Shown piece after piece: positions 11,872 to 21,714 of a stretch of 64,000 nt of DNA (within the stretch, counting starts at the first letter, position 1; each line of letters opens with the position of its first letter). The stretch is taken from the NCBI GenBank assembly GCA_037974665.1, contig CM075767.1, positions 18,120,840 to 18,184,839 of the forward strand, in the 5' to 3' direction. The translations under genes and the position numbers were made by a program. The notes beneath the pieces were generated by a model. It did no database searches, had not been told where the DNA came from, and saw only the letters and a list, made by a program, of their open reading frames with translations. The stretch comes from Ehretia macrophylla. Its lineage: Eukaryota > Streptophyta > Magnoliopsida > Boraginales > Ehretiaceae.

Positions 11872-13267
11872 GAAAAAATAACTCAGCCACAAAAAAAAAA
11901 TTTATCTCACCCACTCTCAATTACACACACGCGCAGGGCCACACAAAACCACCAAATCCACTCTGATTTTTTTCATCTCTCTCACACGACACACACACAC
12001 AGGCGCCTCACCAACATATCAAAACTTCTCATCACCACCAGCATACCATCGGGCAGAGAGAGAGAGAGAGAGATAGAGAGAGGGAGAGAGAGAGAGGATG
12101 CAGCTTTGGTGAAAAAGAAGAAGAGAAAAAAAAATTTATAGCTAGGGCTCAAGGCCTCTCTACGCGCGGCTGAGGTTAGAAATCAGATCTGGAGTAGCGT
12201 AATCAAGTGAGGGAGATATTTCTTATTCATTTCAATTACTTGTTATATTTAATTGAAGTTGGGTATGATATGTGTATATGATTTATGTAAAGTATGATGC
12301 TTGAATGTTGATCTGTGGGTTGTAGGATGTTAAGCAAGTTCTCTTTTGTTTAATTTATTTGATTTAGCTTACGGGTTAGTATTAATCAACTGTTTATTTT
12401 ATTGGGATTAGTTGAATCTTATGTGTTTGTTGAAGTGCCTGAGAAGGGTTGTATTTTATTTTACATGATTTCTGAAATGAAAATAAGATTAGCAAGATAG
12501 TAATTGCGTAAGTATTTGGTTCTTTGTGAGCATGTGCGTGTTTCTGTTGACTGTCAATGCCGGCAGCCGATTACCCAGCGCCGGCAAAGGCTGTTTAGCG
12601 AACTGCAGCCCGTCGGAGGTGGTTGCAGCTTCGTGCCTTTTCTTTTGCTCATTCGAATGGTGGATGCAAGTTAATTTTTGATAATATAGTGTGCTAACAA
12701 CTTGAAATTAATGAGGTAATTAAGGGAGTAGAATCTAATAGTAAGTTAGTTAGACTAATATAATTAATCTAGTTAGAATCGCTCAAATGTTTGAATTATG
12801 TGTAAGTTGTTCATGACTAGCTAAACAAGTTTTAAATTTTTAGTGGTTTGGATATTAGATTTATGATTTGGAAGCTAACTTAAGGCAAATAATGAATAGA
12901 ATTTACTTGTATGACTTGTAAATTAGTTTAGCTACGTTTAAATGTCACACGATTAATAAGAGTACGTAAAGAACAAGTACTTACTATGGCTATGAGAACA
13001 TGCAGTTAGTTAGTAAAGGAATAAAATTTTAGACAGTTTGGCCTTCTACATGTTGATAAAAGTTAACTCTTTTAAGTGATTAATTAACGTAGGCACCTTG
13101 ACTAATAAGTAAAGGCTTGGACATAAGAGAAAAGTTGAACTTAACATGGTGGTAATTCTGTTCGATAAGCAAATCACTAAGAAGTAAGAATTTAATCAAA
13201 GTCAGTGACACTAGCTTAAGACCATCTTATTATGTTATCTAAATAAGAATAAACATATAGAAGCAAC
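11155..13267 (+). repeat. 3' LTR of family B element, partial
   Basis: Close copy of the start of the 5' LTR, beginning TGTGATGCCCAG. It includes the AAT tract (11782-11870) and GA tract (12055-12097). Similarity to the left copy stops at about 13267. Confidence 0.8.
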
Positions 13268-13929
13268 CCAACAATGGTAGCAATAGTTGAATTAGGATGT
13301 CTGAATAAAATTCTTGAAATCTTAATTTGTCAAGTCACTCGTTGAGACCACAAATAAATTTATTTCATCTAAAAAGCTTTTCTATATAACTATTCTTTTT
13401 GGAGAATATGAATACAGAGATAATGCAATCAAAAACCAAGATTTGTATAGAAGAATTGGTAGGATAATGTTTGCGCTTGTGGCTTAGATAGAATTTCAAC
13501 AATAGAGTTTTAATGTTCTGCTGGGTTTATTCGCGTGTGAGAGAGAGGGGATGGAAGGGAGATAGAAGACTTTTACTTACATTACTAAATGTTGATTGAA
13601 TAGGGAAAGAAATAAAAAAAGATAAAAAATAAAGAAATCATAATTTTAAAATTGATGAAAATATTTTAAAAATTGATGACTTAGATCCTTTCATTTGAAC
13701 CCGACACTCAGCAATTCACAGAGACAATAATGACTAGGAAATTATATGTATCCCAAATCATAAGACCTTATAGATTAACGGAAAGTCATTTAAAAATTGA
13801 ATTTGTACACTTATGAAACTCTAGGACCCTAAAGTCTAGGGCATATAAAAGTAAAAAAAAAAAATCTTGGACCTTGAAGTCCCAAGATGAAAATTTATAA
13901 TCTAATAAGAATAACTTTAAACAGTTTAG
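13268..13929. other. Intergenic, no gene seen
   Basis: Unique-looking AT-rich DNA between the family B remnant and the SINE-like repeat. No coding or repeat feature could be supported. Confidence 0.5.
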
Positions 13930-13934
13930 GGGAG

Positions 13935-14038
13935 ATTTAGTAATAGTCTAGTAGTAAATTACTCTTCTTGGTAGTTGGGAGATCAGAGTTTGCATCTCAT
14001 GGTAGTGGGCTGTGAGGTAAAAAAAAAAAAAAAAAAAA
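13935..14038 (+). mobile_element. SINE-like tRNA-derived element
   Basis: TAGTCTAGTAG (13944-13954) matches the pol III A box (TRGYNNARNNG). About 40 bases downstream GTTTGCATC resembles a B box with some changes. The element ends in a run of about 20 A. No convincing target duplication was found; the flanks share only a loose AACTTnAAnAC similarity. Confidence 0.45.
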
Positions 14039-14122
14039 GAACTTCAACACTTTTGGGATGATTTATGTGTTTGACCCCAATTTTTTAAACGCATATACGT
14101 GTACAGAAGCACATATTTCTAT

Positions 14123-14500
14123 GGGTAAAGATATAATTTAGTCGATTATTTTTTATATAATTTCCACTTTCATCCATTATCTTTCAAAATGAACCTTTTA
14201 GTCTTTTATTTTTTGTGTAAATGACACTTTCATCTATTATTTTTCGAAATGAACCTTTTAGTCCAATATATTTCACATCAGTGATGTCATTAGTCTAACT
14301 TCAAAACATATTGGAAGAAACATATTGGACTAATAGCGTCACTGATGTGAAATATATTGGATTAAATGATTCATTTCGAAAGATAATAGATAAAAGTGTT
14401 ATTTATACAAAAGATAATGGACTAAAATATTCATTTTGAAAGATAATGGATGAAAATGAAAATTACATCAAAGATAATAGATTAAATTATACCTTTACCC
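14123..14500. mobile_element. Foldback MITE, Mutator-like
   Basis: A 378-base near-palindrome. The ends GGGTAAAGATATAATTTA and TAAATTATACCTTTACCC are inverted copies, and similarity continues over most of each half (CATTATCTTTCAAAATGAA against TTCATTTTGAAAGATAATG, then AATATATTTCACATCAGTGA against its complement). Flanking nine-base segments TATTTCTAT (14114-14122) and TAAATCTAT (14501-14509) agree at seven of nine places. Long inverted repeats with a nine-base duplication fit a non-autonomous Mutator-like element. It lies about 230 bases upstream of the terpene synthase TATA box. Confidence 0.75.
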
Positions 14501-14606
14501 TAAATCTATTGCTCATGGAAGTTTTTCTTCCAATAAACATAGTTGACGTACTGTTTGAAATCACTCGAGTTAGTTGAATGTTTCATGAGTGAAATTCCTA
14601 TTTTTA

Positions 14607-14612
14607 TTGACC
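14607..14612 (+). promoter_or_regulatory. W-box-like motif
   Basis: TTGACC lies about 120 bases upstream of the TATA box of the terpene synthase. W-boxes bind WRKY factors and are known regulators of defence terpene genes. A single copy is weak evidence. Confidence 0.25.
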
Positions 14613-14730
14613 AAAAAAAAAAATCAAAATCCACCCTAGAGAACTCCATTATGAAGATAAAGATGACGGAAACCAAGCCTCAGTCTTAATTAAGCAATTA
14701 AAACTTGTTACGAAGCATATAGAATCGTAG

Positions 14731-14738
14731 TATAAATA
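14731..14738 (+). promoter_or_regulatory. TATA box of terpene synthase
   Basis: TATAAATA lies 40 bases before the chosen ATG at 14778. Transcription would be expected to start near 14760, giving a very short 5' leader. A seven-codon upstream frame starts at 14758 and its stop overlaps the main ATG, but it may lie outside the transcript. Confidence 0.6.
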
Positions 14739-14777
14739 TAGCATTCGTTCAAGCGAAATGTATAGAATATCCAAAAC

Positions 14778-14912
14778 ATGAACGCTCAATTTCCTGCCTC
14801 AGCTCTTCCTCTCTCCTATCAAAATTCTGGTCGTGAGGTTGCTCGACGTTCTGCAAATTTTCATCCAAACATCTGGGGAGATTTTATCCTTTCATGTGAT
14901 TCTAGCCCCACG
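14778..14912 (+). CDS. TPS: TPS exon 1
   Basis: 45 codons, phase 0 end before GTGAAG. Holds the RRx8W motif after a short N-terminus. The ATG at 14778 is the first in frame after the TATA box and gives the family's usual length before the motif. Confidence 0.8.
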
Positions 14913-15022
14913 GTGAAGACTATTAGTTATTTGTTCATTTTCATTCAGTTGTCGAACTTCGTGCAAGTTTAGTAGCCCGTAACGCAATTTACCCTATTAA
15001 ATATGTCAAGTTCGTGTTACAG

Positions 15023-15275
15023 GAAAATGAATCTCATGAAGAAAGTGACCATGAACTACTAAAAGAAGAGGTGAGGAAAATGCTATTGGCAGCTCCGGGC
15101 AAGTCCTTGCAAAAGTTAGAGTTGATTGATGCAATCCAACGCCTAGGGGTGTCTTACCATTTCGAAAGCGAGATTGATGCCTCATTAAAATACGTTTATG
15201 ATTTCTATCATGAATGCTTTGAAGAAGATGGTAATGACATTTATACTATTGCGCAAGGCCATCCTATCACTTGTG
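15023..15275 (+). CDS. TPS: TPS exon 2
   Basis: Starts after an AG acceptor at 15021-15022 and ends TGTG|GTAAGC (phase 1). Encodes the N-terminal alpha-helical domain, including [19 protein letters not shown]. An in-frame gap of about eight codons falls between NDIYTIA and QGHPITC. Confidence 0.85.
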
Positions 15276-15959
15276 GTAAGCATTTGACAGCTTAATTATT
15301 TAGTAGTATAGCATTACAATATATCAATATTTCACCCGTCCCTTATATAACAGTGCTTTTACCATATATGCTGTGAACTATTTGAAATAAATATATAACC
15401 TCTTATTATACATACAAACAAGGGGTGAAGAGATAACGTAAAACATTATCATTACAAGTATATCCGTGCAAGCAGTCACTTAGGTCCTTGTCCATAGAAA
15501 ACCTGAATTTATCTTCTTATGATTCAAGACATGAAGCATTTGACCAGCAAAAATAAAAAAATAAAAAAGTTGTCTTTTGTATGAATCTATTTATCTTATG
15601 CTTAAAAGGCAATAGATAAGAGTATATTGAGGTTAATTGATCAGGTTTATTAGACAACGAGTTTATATATGTACGTTTCTAAATACTTGAGAGGAACTTG
15701 GCGGAGCCATATTGATATGTGCAAGCCCTCAACTTTTTTGGTCCAAAAAAACAAAAATTATTATATTGTGAATCCCTCTTACTCTATGAGTACACTCCTG
15801 ATTCCTCACACTACATGAGTGTACACCCTAAGTTTAGGGTTCTGACTCTACCCGTGTGTAACCAAAATTATGGAGGTAAATTAGTTTGTTCCCTTGCATA
15901 AATATTTTTCATGCATGGCCCCTTTCTTATCTCAAATCAAGTTTTTGGTTTTGAATCAG

Positions 15960-16332
15960 ACGTGTTCAACAAATTCAAGGATACGAAGGGAAAATTCGAT
16001 GAAGCTCTATCAAGCAACGTTCGAGGAATTCTAAGCTTGTATGAGGCAGCTCATCTTAGAGTCCATGGGGAAGATATTCTTGAGGAAGCACTAACATTCA
16101 CCACCACTCACCTTGAGTCCATGGTGTCCAACTTGAGCAATTTTCTTGCAGCACAAGTCATTAAAGCTCTTAAGACTCCAATTAGATTGACGATGCCAAG
16201 ACTTGGAGCGAGAGAGTACATATCAATATACCAAGAAGATGAACTACATAACGATGTATTACTTAAGTTTGCCAAATTGGACTTCAACATATTGCAGAAG
16301 ATGCACCAAAAAGAACTAAGTCATATTACAAG
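15960..16332 (+). CDS. TPS: TPS exon 3
   Basis: Opens after TCAG and restores an Asp codon across the junction (DVFNKFKD). It contains the conserved [20 protein letters not shown] segment and ends at AG|GTAATT (phase 2). Confidence 0.9.
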
Positions 16333-16418
16333 GTAATTAAATTTCTTGACCAGTAATAAACTTTTAGTTGAATAAAGTATTTTAGTTGTATATTCAATAA
16401 CACTTTTATAATTTTTAG

Positions 16419-16637
16419 GTGGTGGAAAGACTTGGACGTCCCAAAAAATTTCCCTTTCGCAAGAGACAGATTAGTAGAGTGTTGCTATTGGATAATAGAA
16501 GTTTATTTTGAGCCTCAATATTGTGTTGCTAGGAGAATATTAACCAAAGTATTGGGTATGACTTCTATTATCGATGACATTTACGATATATACGGAACAT
16601 TTGACGAGCTTCAACTTTTTACAGATGCGATTGAGAG
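16419..16637 (+). CDS. TPS: TPS exon 4 with DDIYD
   Basis: Begins [18 protein letters not shown] and carries the catalytic aspartate motif DDIYD (codons from about 16573). The donor GT at 16638-16639 directly abuts a SINE insertion. Confidence 0.9.
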
Positions 16638-16654
16638 GTTAATTCAAATCCCTT

Positions 16655-16824
16655 CATTTTTTTCCTTTTTTAAAAAAAAAAAGAAACAATTAGTGGGTAT
16701 CCGAACTTTGCTCGACTAATCTCATGAGACCCTGAAGTTAACAATCGAATAAACCTCCAATGACCCTGAGAGGAGTCGAACTGACGACCTCTAATTAGAC
16801 CCTCAAGATTTTTACCAGTTGAGC
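16655..16824 (-). mobile_element. tRNA-derived SINE in TPS intron 4
   Basis: Read on the minus strand it starts GCTCAACTGGTAAAA (A-box region). It carries GTTCGACTC (plus-strand 16773-16781), a full match to the pol III B box. Its body ends with ATGAGATTAGTCGAGCAAAG followed by CGGATACCC, a tail resembling the plant Au-type SINE end, and then a T-rich 3' tail. A perfect 16-base target duplication, TTAATTCAAATCCCTT, flanks it at 16639-16654 and 16825-16840. The insertion begins right after the exon 4 splice donor. Confidence 0.85.
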
Positions 16825-16863
16825 TTAATTCAAATCCCTTATCATTTTCAACTTGATTTGCAG

Positions 16864-17002
16864 TTGGAATATTTCTGCCACACATCAACTGCCGTCATAC
16901 ATGAGACATTGTTATCTTGCGCTACTGGATGTTTACACTGAAATAGACCAAGAATTGGCCAAGCAAGGCAAATCATACGCCACATACTATGCAATAGAAG
17001 AG
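16864..17002 (+). CDS. TPS: TPS exon 5
   Basis: Follows TTTGCAG and encodes WNISATHQLPSYMRHCYLAL and onward to the phase 0 donor GTCAGG. The codon spanning the exon 4/5 junction reads Ser where the family usually has Arg. Confidence 0.85.
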
Positions 17003-17082
17003 GTCAGGATTATAATATTGCATCCTTTCCATAAATTAGCAATGGACTATATTTGATTCCCATTATTTCAATTAATTTTCAG

Positions 17083-17330
17083 ATGAAGAAATTAGTTAGA
17101 CATATTTTGAAGAGGCTAAATGGTATCACACGAACTATGTTCCGAAATTCGAGGAGTATATGAATGTTGCACTTGTATCAGCGGCTTACATGATGCTTGC
17201 AACAACTTCATTTGTTGGAATGGGAGACATACTAACACAAGAGGTCTTCGAATGGGCATTTAGTGAACCTCTAATTATTCGAGCTTCATCAATAATTGGC
17301 AGATTAATAAATGACGTGGCAAGCCACGAG
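17083..17330 (+). CDS. TPS: TPS exon 6 (one-base loss)
   Basis: Starts MKKLVR after TTTTCAG. Its length of 248 is one short of the multiple of three that the flanking phases require. The conserved YFEEAKWYH segment is only readable in the shifted frame. The exon ends LINDVASHE, the first part of the NSE/DTE metal-binding motif. Confidence 0.85.
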
Positions 17331-17679
17331 GTAAAACAGACGAATATTTGAAATGTTTTTCGGTAATATATGTTGTTTCCATTGACATGCAAATGAAAAT
17401 TAAAGTTAAGTAGCTAATTGGAGGAAAATTTCATTTATAGTCCAAAAAGCTTTTAGTAAATACTTAATTTTTTTTTGGTGTAAAGTAAATACTTCATTAT
17501 GTCCGCCACAATCATTTTCTATCGCTTAATTTGAAATTATTCCTGCTGATTCTTTGTCATTATTATCATCCAATTTTGGTGAATCCTAAATTTAATTTAT
17601 CTTGGTACAAGTTATATTTCTTTACTGCATGACATAGGAATTATAGGTTTACTGAAGAATAATAAATGATAACAATTAT

Positions 17680-17764
17680 AAGTTAGGTCACATAAATGTA
17701 AAAGTTGAGCATGAAAGATTTTAAGTTAGTCACATAATTGTAAAAGTTGAACATGAAAGATTTT
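17680..17764 (+). repeat. Two-copy tandem repeat in TPS intron 6
   Basis: A unit of 42-43 bases (AAGTTAGGTCACATAAATGT...GATTTT) occurs twice in a row with a few differences. Confidence 0.8.
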
Positions 17765-18140
17765 AATAAGAATTCTATTATCTCCTATGATATGAGATAT
17801 AGTTTGATTATTCTCTTATGTGATTTAAAATCTATGTTTTCCATTAAAAAAAAATCATGTTTTCCATTCTTTAACCAAGAAGAAAGAAATCAATTTTAAT
17901 CCAAATAGTGCCTCTACTCTTTATTTTGATAAGCTTATTATACTCTCCAACGAAAACTAAAGGAAAGATAGTTAAGATGGTTTCAAGAAACACAAGGGCT
18001 TCGTTCTTGATTATCTTTTTTTTTTTTTGTCAATTCTTGATTATCTTTTCAAACAAGAAGAGATTACCACTAAAGTTTCACTAGTTAATTTGACCATTTT
18101 GTCACTGATTGTCACATACTCGATCTAATATAATATGCAG

Positions 18141-18434
18141 TTTGAGCAAGAAAGAGGACATGTGGCATCAGCAGTTGAAAGTTATATGAACGAGCATTGT
18201 ACCTCAAAGGAAGATGCTCTCGTAGAGTTTCGCAAACGAATTACAAATGCACGGAAAGATATAAACAGAGAATGCCTTGACCCCATTGTTGTACCAATGC
18301 CAATCCTCACACGAATTGACAACTTGACTCGAGTATTAAATACCATATATAAAGATAACGATGGGTATACTCATTCCAAGGTCAAGCTTGAAAAAATTAT
18401 TTATCTAGTGCTTGTCAACCCTGTCAATGAATGA
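18141..18434 (+). CDS. TPS: TPS exon 7 and stop
   Basis: Follows ATATGCAG. FEQERGHVASAVESYM completes the NSE/DTE motif. It then has INRECL, the DGYTHS segment and a terminal LVNPVNE before TGA. Confidence 0.9.
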   Translation, partial: FEQERGHVASAVESYMNEHCTSKEDALVEFRKRITNARKDINRECLDPIVVPMPILTRIDNLTRVLNTIYKDNDGYTHSKVKLEKIIYLVLVNPVNE

Positions 18435-18473
18435 TTTATACTCCTTCTTGGTTCATTATCATATTTGTATGCC

Positions 18474-18479
18474 AATAAA
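18474..18479 (+). terminator. Polyadenylation signal of TPS
   Basis: AATAAA lies 40 bases after the stop codon. A second A/T-rich candidate (AAATAAAAA) lies about 45 bases further on. Confidence 0.5.
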
Positions 18480-18811
18480 GCATAATGTTGTGTACGTTGT
18501 GATAATGTATTTTAAGTATTCCAAATAAAAATTTGGACCTCTTTTATTTAATAAGCTCAAGAAAATTGAATAAAATTTTAACATATTACTTATCTCAGTT
18601 TTTATATCGCGCAAGTAAGTATGCACTTGGCAATTATCGTGAAAATTGAATAAAAATCAGTTACTCTTTGATATCATCTATCGAAAACCAAAAATTTAAT
18701 TGTATTACTAGTGTTAGTAGTTCAGTTGTACAATAAAACTTTGATGCTGGAGTGTCCTAGATGTATGTATGCATGCTTGGGTTGATGCAAATGAGAGAGT
18801 CAAAGAATGTT
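18480..18811. other. TPS 3' flank, no feature seen
   Basis: AT-rich spacer between the polyadenylation signal and the start of duplicated block X. No coding or repeat feature seen. Confidence 0.5.
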
Positions 18812-20435
18812 GTAATGTTATACCTAACAAAGTAGTCAGATCAGGAGAGAGAATTGACGATGGAGACATTAGAAAAGGACTAGAATAGATAAGGTAAAGA
18901 GAGTAGTAGAGTACAAAGATCATATAACCAAGGTGTGTGAGTTATTAGAGTTATTTTTTTCTTTTGCAAGGCTAATGAAAGATTATTTACAGAAATCTTT
19001 TGATTTTGTGTTTTAAGTTAATCATGTTGTCACATGGATTTAAGTTGATTCAAATCTAATTTATTATCTGAAAAACTAAGACCTTGATCGAGCCTAGAGT
19101 TGATTATTAATCGTACTAGTATTTCGTGAAGATGACAATTATTAACCAATTATCAATTTACAGTGAATAGGTCCAAAATGCCCATGCCCTCTAATGATCA
19201 TTATCTTTTTCCCATGAACATTTTTAGGTTTTGTTTGACCACTAGCGGAACAAGAGTGAAGTAATTCTTCTTACCTCTTGTTAATATGGTTTTCTCAGTT
19301 CAATAAATGCAATAGCTATGACCATGAGCAATTGATTAATTACCAATTCGGACTAAGGAATCGAGATATTTATCAATGTCACCATGAGTTACAATTATGC
19401 ATAGCTAATGTGAATTTTGTTTTCCTAACGTGAGAATTCAGTTGACAGAGTCTGACTATAGATTGTGGTTGATGTACTAATACTCTATTTTTGAAGTCTT
19501 GATAAGATTCTTCACCACCTCATAGTCTTGTATAATGGCACATACTATCAATATAGTTAGGAAAGGGGGCAGATATATCCGGGTTCTAATCCTTTAATTT
19601 TCTATATTATCCTTTTCCTCGTGAATCTAGACGTATCCTTAATTTCTTATTTTGTGCATTGTTAGATTGTATTATTTATTTAATGTGGGTAGTTTATTTA
19701 AATTATTATTATTAATACAATGAATTTAAATAAAAGTCCATAGAATAATATTTATATATTCTATTATTAAAAGTAAGAATATGAGTGACACAATCAATAT
19801 TCATAAATATAATATAAAAGTAGTCCCCCATTGTAGGATAAATTAATTGGGTGTTAGTTTATCCAATTAGATCGAATTATAGTCTACTATCCAAATAATT
19901 GGAGATATTGATTTGGATGATTAGTTTCATATCGTAAGACTAGATGTATAAATGCTTGTTGAGAACAAGTGACTGAACATGACCGTTGGTACAATGAATT
20001 ACATGGATTAGTCAATAACTCATTGCACAATATAATAGTATGATTAGCCCTTAGACCTGAGACACCACAATTATCTTGTGTTAGGGATACCGTAATTTGC
20101 TAGTATAATTAAGCTAGTCCTAATCAAGGATTAGATATTATACTCAGTGGTTACGATCTATTCCGACATAGAGATAAGTGTGTGTAGATACGGAATTTGT
20201 CAATTAAGGATCCTATGCGATCTACTAATTAAGTAACTGGAAATCCTTGACCAAGAATAGTGGAAGTCATTCCACGAATTATTCATAAGTTACTAATTAA
20301 ATAGATTTGAATATATGATTGAGTAATAGAGTTTGACGACCCTATCCATCACTCTGGCTCAATTGGTATGATTTAGATAGAAGGAATTGAATGCATGAAA
20401 ATTACTTATTGAAAGGGTTTGTAAAATAGAAGAAC
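18812..20435 (+). repeat. Duplicated block X, copy 1
   Basis: Starts near ATGTTATACCTAACAAA and runs to ACTTATTGAAAGGGTT. It aligns over its length with 53388-54200 followed by 62545-63415, where a family D element interrupts the second copy. Its right half is the beginning of a Copia LTR. The undisturbed sequence CATAG|TCTTG at 19521-19530 is the empty site of that insertion. Confidence 0.8.
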
Positions 20436-20440
20436 ATACT
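19660..20440 (+). mobile_element. Partial Copia LTR, copy 1
   Basis: Starts TGTTAGATTGTA. It matches 62684 onward, whose start continues with the TATGCCCTAAAGG sequence typical of one plant Copia group (Bianca-like). It is only the first part of the LTR. Fossil, not whole. Confidence 0.55.
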
Positions 20441-20465
20441 AATTCAATTACCGGTAACGATAAGC

Positions 20466-21228
20466 TAAATGAAAAAAAAAATTTGAACATGAAAGAATTT
20501 AATAAGAATTCTATTATCTCCTATGATACGACATATGGTTTGATTATTCTCTTATATGTGATTAAAAATCTATGTTTTAAAATAAAAAGTCACGTCCTCT
20601 ATTCTTTTACCAAGAAGAAAGAAGTCGATTTTAATCCAAAAAGTAAATGACTTAACATCCTCATTTGTCTTGTTAAAAGTGCACAATACCCTCATTTATT
20701 ATATAAATAAGATGATTATCCTACTGTGTTTTAAAAATATAGCTGATCATTAAACCCCTATGTTTTAAAAACGTAATTGAATACCCTTGTTAAAATGAAT
20801 GATTTTCCTAACATAAGCAAGCATTCAGCTACGTTAGTAAAAACACAAAGGGTATTCATCTACGTTTATAAAACACATTAGGATAATCAGCTAGAACACA
20901 GGGGGATATTCAACTTCATTTTTAAAACAAAGGAGAGTAATCAACTTATTTATAAAAACATAAGAGAGTATAGTGCACTTTTGGCGAAACCCATGTAGTG
21001 CTAAGTCATTTACTCTATTCCAAATAATGTCTCTACCTCTCTATTTTGATAAGCTTACAACACTCTCTAATGAAAATTAAAGGAATGATAGTTAAGATGG
21101 TTTGAAGAAACACAAGGGCTTAGTTCTTGATAATATTTTCAAACAAGAAAAGATTACTACTAAGTTTCACGAGTCAATTTTACCATTTTGCCATTGAGTG
21201 TCACATACTGATCTAATTTAATATGCAG
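20466..21228 (+). pseudogene. Copy of TPS intron 6, interrupted by a MITE
   Basis: From TTTGAACATGAAAGAA to the ATATGCAG acceptor this stretch follows the end of intron 6 of the TPS gene (17.74-18.14 kb). It includes the AAGAATTCTATTATCTCCTA segment and the AAACACAAGGGCTT segment. A 371-base MITE splits it. Confidence 0.8.
20643..21013. mobile_element. MITE in the TPS remnant
   Basis: Terminal inverted repeats GTAAATGACTTA (20643-20654) and TAAGTCATTTAC (21002-21013). Further inside, AAAGTGCAC matches GTGCACTTT. The intact intron copy near 17.90 kb reads AATCCAAATAG without the element, and related AATCCAAAA and ATTCCAAATA sequences flank the insertion, suggesting an imperfect duplication of about nine bases. 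Confidence 0.65.
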
Positions 21229-21366
21229 TTTGAGAAAGAGAGAGGACATGTGGCATTAGCTGTTAAAAGTTACATGAACGAGTATGGTACCTTAAAGGAA
21301 GATGCTCTAATGGAGTTTTGCAAACGAGTTACGAATGCATGGAAAGATATAAACAGAGAATGCCTT
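21229..21366 (+). pseudogene. Partial TPS exon 7 copy
   Basis: Preceded by the same ATATGCAG acceptor as the intact exon 7. It translates for 46 codons as FEKERGHVALAVKSYMNEY and onward to DINRECL. About three quarters of residues equal exon 7 of the main gene. Similarity stops right after RECL, where the frame continues only two codons to a stop. With the copied intron in front, this is the leftover end of a second terpene synthase gene. Confidence 0.85.
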
Positions 21367-21709
21367 CACTATTAAAATTAAAGAATCTAATACCATAAAA
21401 TAAAACACTACTGCAATTAATATAATTAAGTTGATTAAATCGGAAGTGTACCTTTATATGAAGCCATTGAAACTACATGTCAACCTTGAGATTTGAAACA
21501 TACCGTAAATCCATGTCATGTACATTTATTTGTTGCAGGCATTTCCTGAAGAAACCATAATCCTGCATGAAAACTTGAGTGGCGTGTTATGGTAGGCACG
21601 CCTAGACTAGGTTTTCCCTCTCCCCCTCTAACTTCTGTATGGTGGCTCTCAATGAGGCATGCCAACCCTGATACCTATTATTTATAGATTATCAGTATTC
21701 TGGATAGGA
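21367..21709. other. Spacer, no gene seen
   Basis: No recognised similarity. The sequence ends at the GAGAG target site of the family C element and resumes at 44068. Confidence 0.5.
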
Positions 21710-21714
21710 GAGAG

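Larger units (their letters stand above)
5668..13267 (+). mobile_element. Non-autonomous long-LTR element, family B
   Basis: Two long direct repeats (5668-9481 and 11155-13267) flank a 1.67 kb internal region with a primer site, a small gag-like remnant and a polypurine tract, but no polymerase. This is the layout of a large retrotransposon derivative (LARD). The repeats start T(G/A)TGATGCCCAG and the left one ends GGGGTGTTACA. By eye the two repeats differ at a few percent of sites, so the insertion is probably a few million years old at most. The right repeat is partial, so no target duplication can be checked. The element sits inside the family A LTR. Fossil, not whole. Confidence 0.8.
14778..18434 (+). 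pseudogene. TPS: Sesquiterpene synthase (TPS-a), damaged
   Basis: Class I terpene synthase that would ionise farnesyl diphosphate in the cytosol. Seven exons, the usual TPS-a number, give about 553 codons (family about 550). RRSANFHPNIW (RRx8W) begins near residue 23, leaving no room for a plastid transit peptide. ARDR in exon 4, the Mg-binding DDIYD (about residue 306) and NDVASHEFE (NSE/DTE motif, across exons 6 and 7) are all present, and the C-terminus holds the usual DGYTHS segment. Two defects are visible: exon 6 has one base too few after its sixth codon (before TATTTTGAAGAG), and exon 2 lacks about eight codons where the family normally has LRFRLLRQ. All splice sites are GT/AG and phases agree. 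It is therefore called a recent pseudogene, although the one-base gap could be a sequencing error. The exact product cannot be told. Confidence 0.85.

Noticed and set aside
13944-14038. Possible tRNA gene upstream of the terpene synthase
   Set aside because: A box is good, but there is no acceptor stem or anticodon arm, and it ends in a poly-A tail, so it is treated as SINE-like.
16773-16824. Possible tRNA gene in intron 4
   Set aside because: A and B boxes are present but no cloverleaf; the tail and the 16-base target duplication show it is a SINE.
16670-16888. Minus-strand open frame
   Set aside because: Lies across the SINE and exon 5 of the terpene synthase on the wrong strand.
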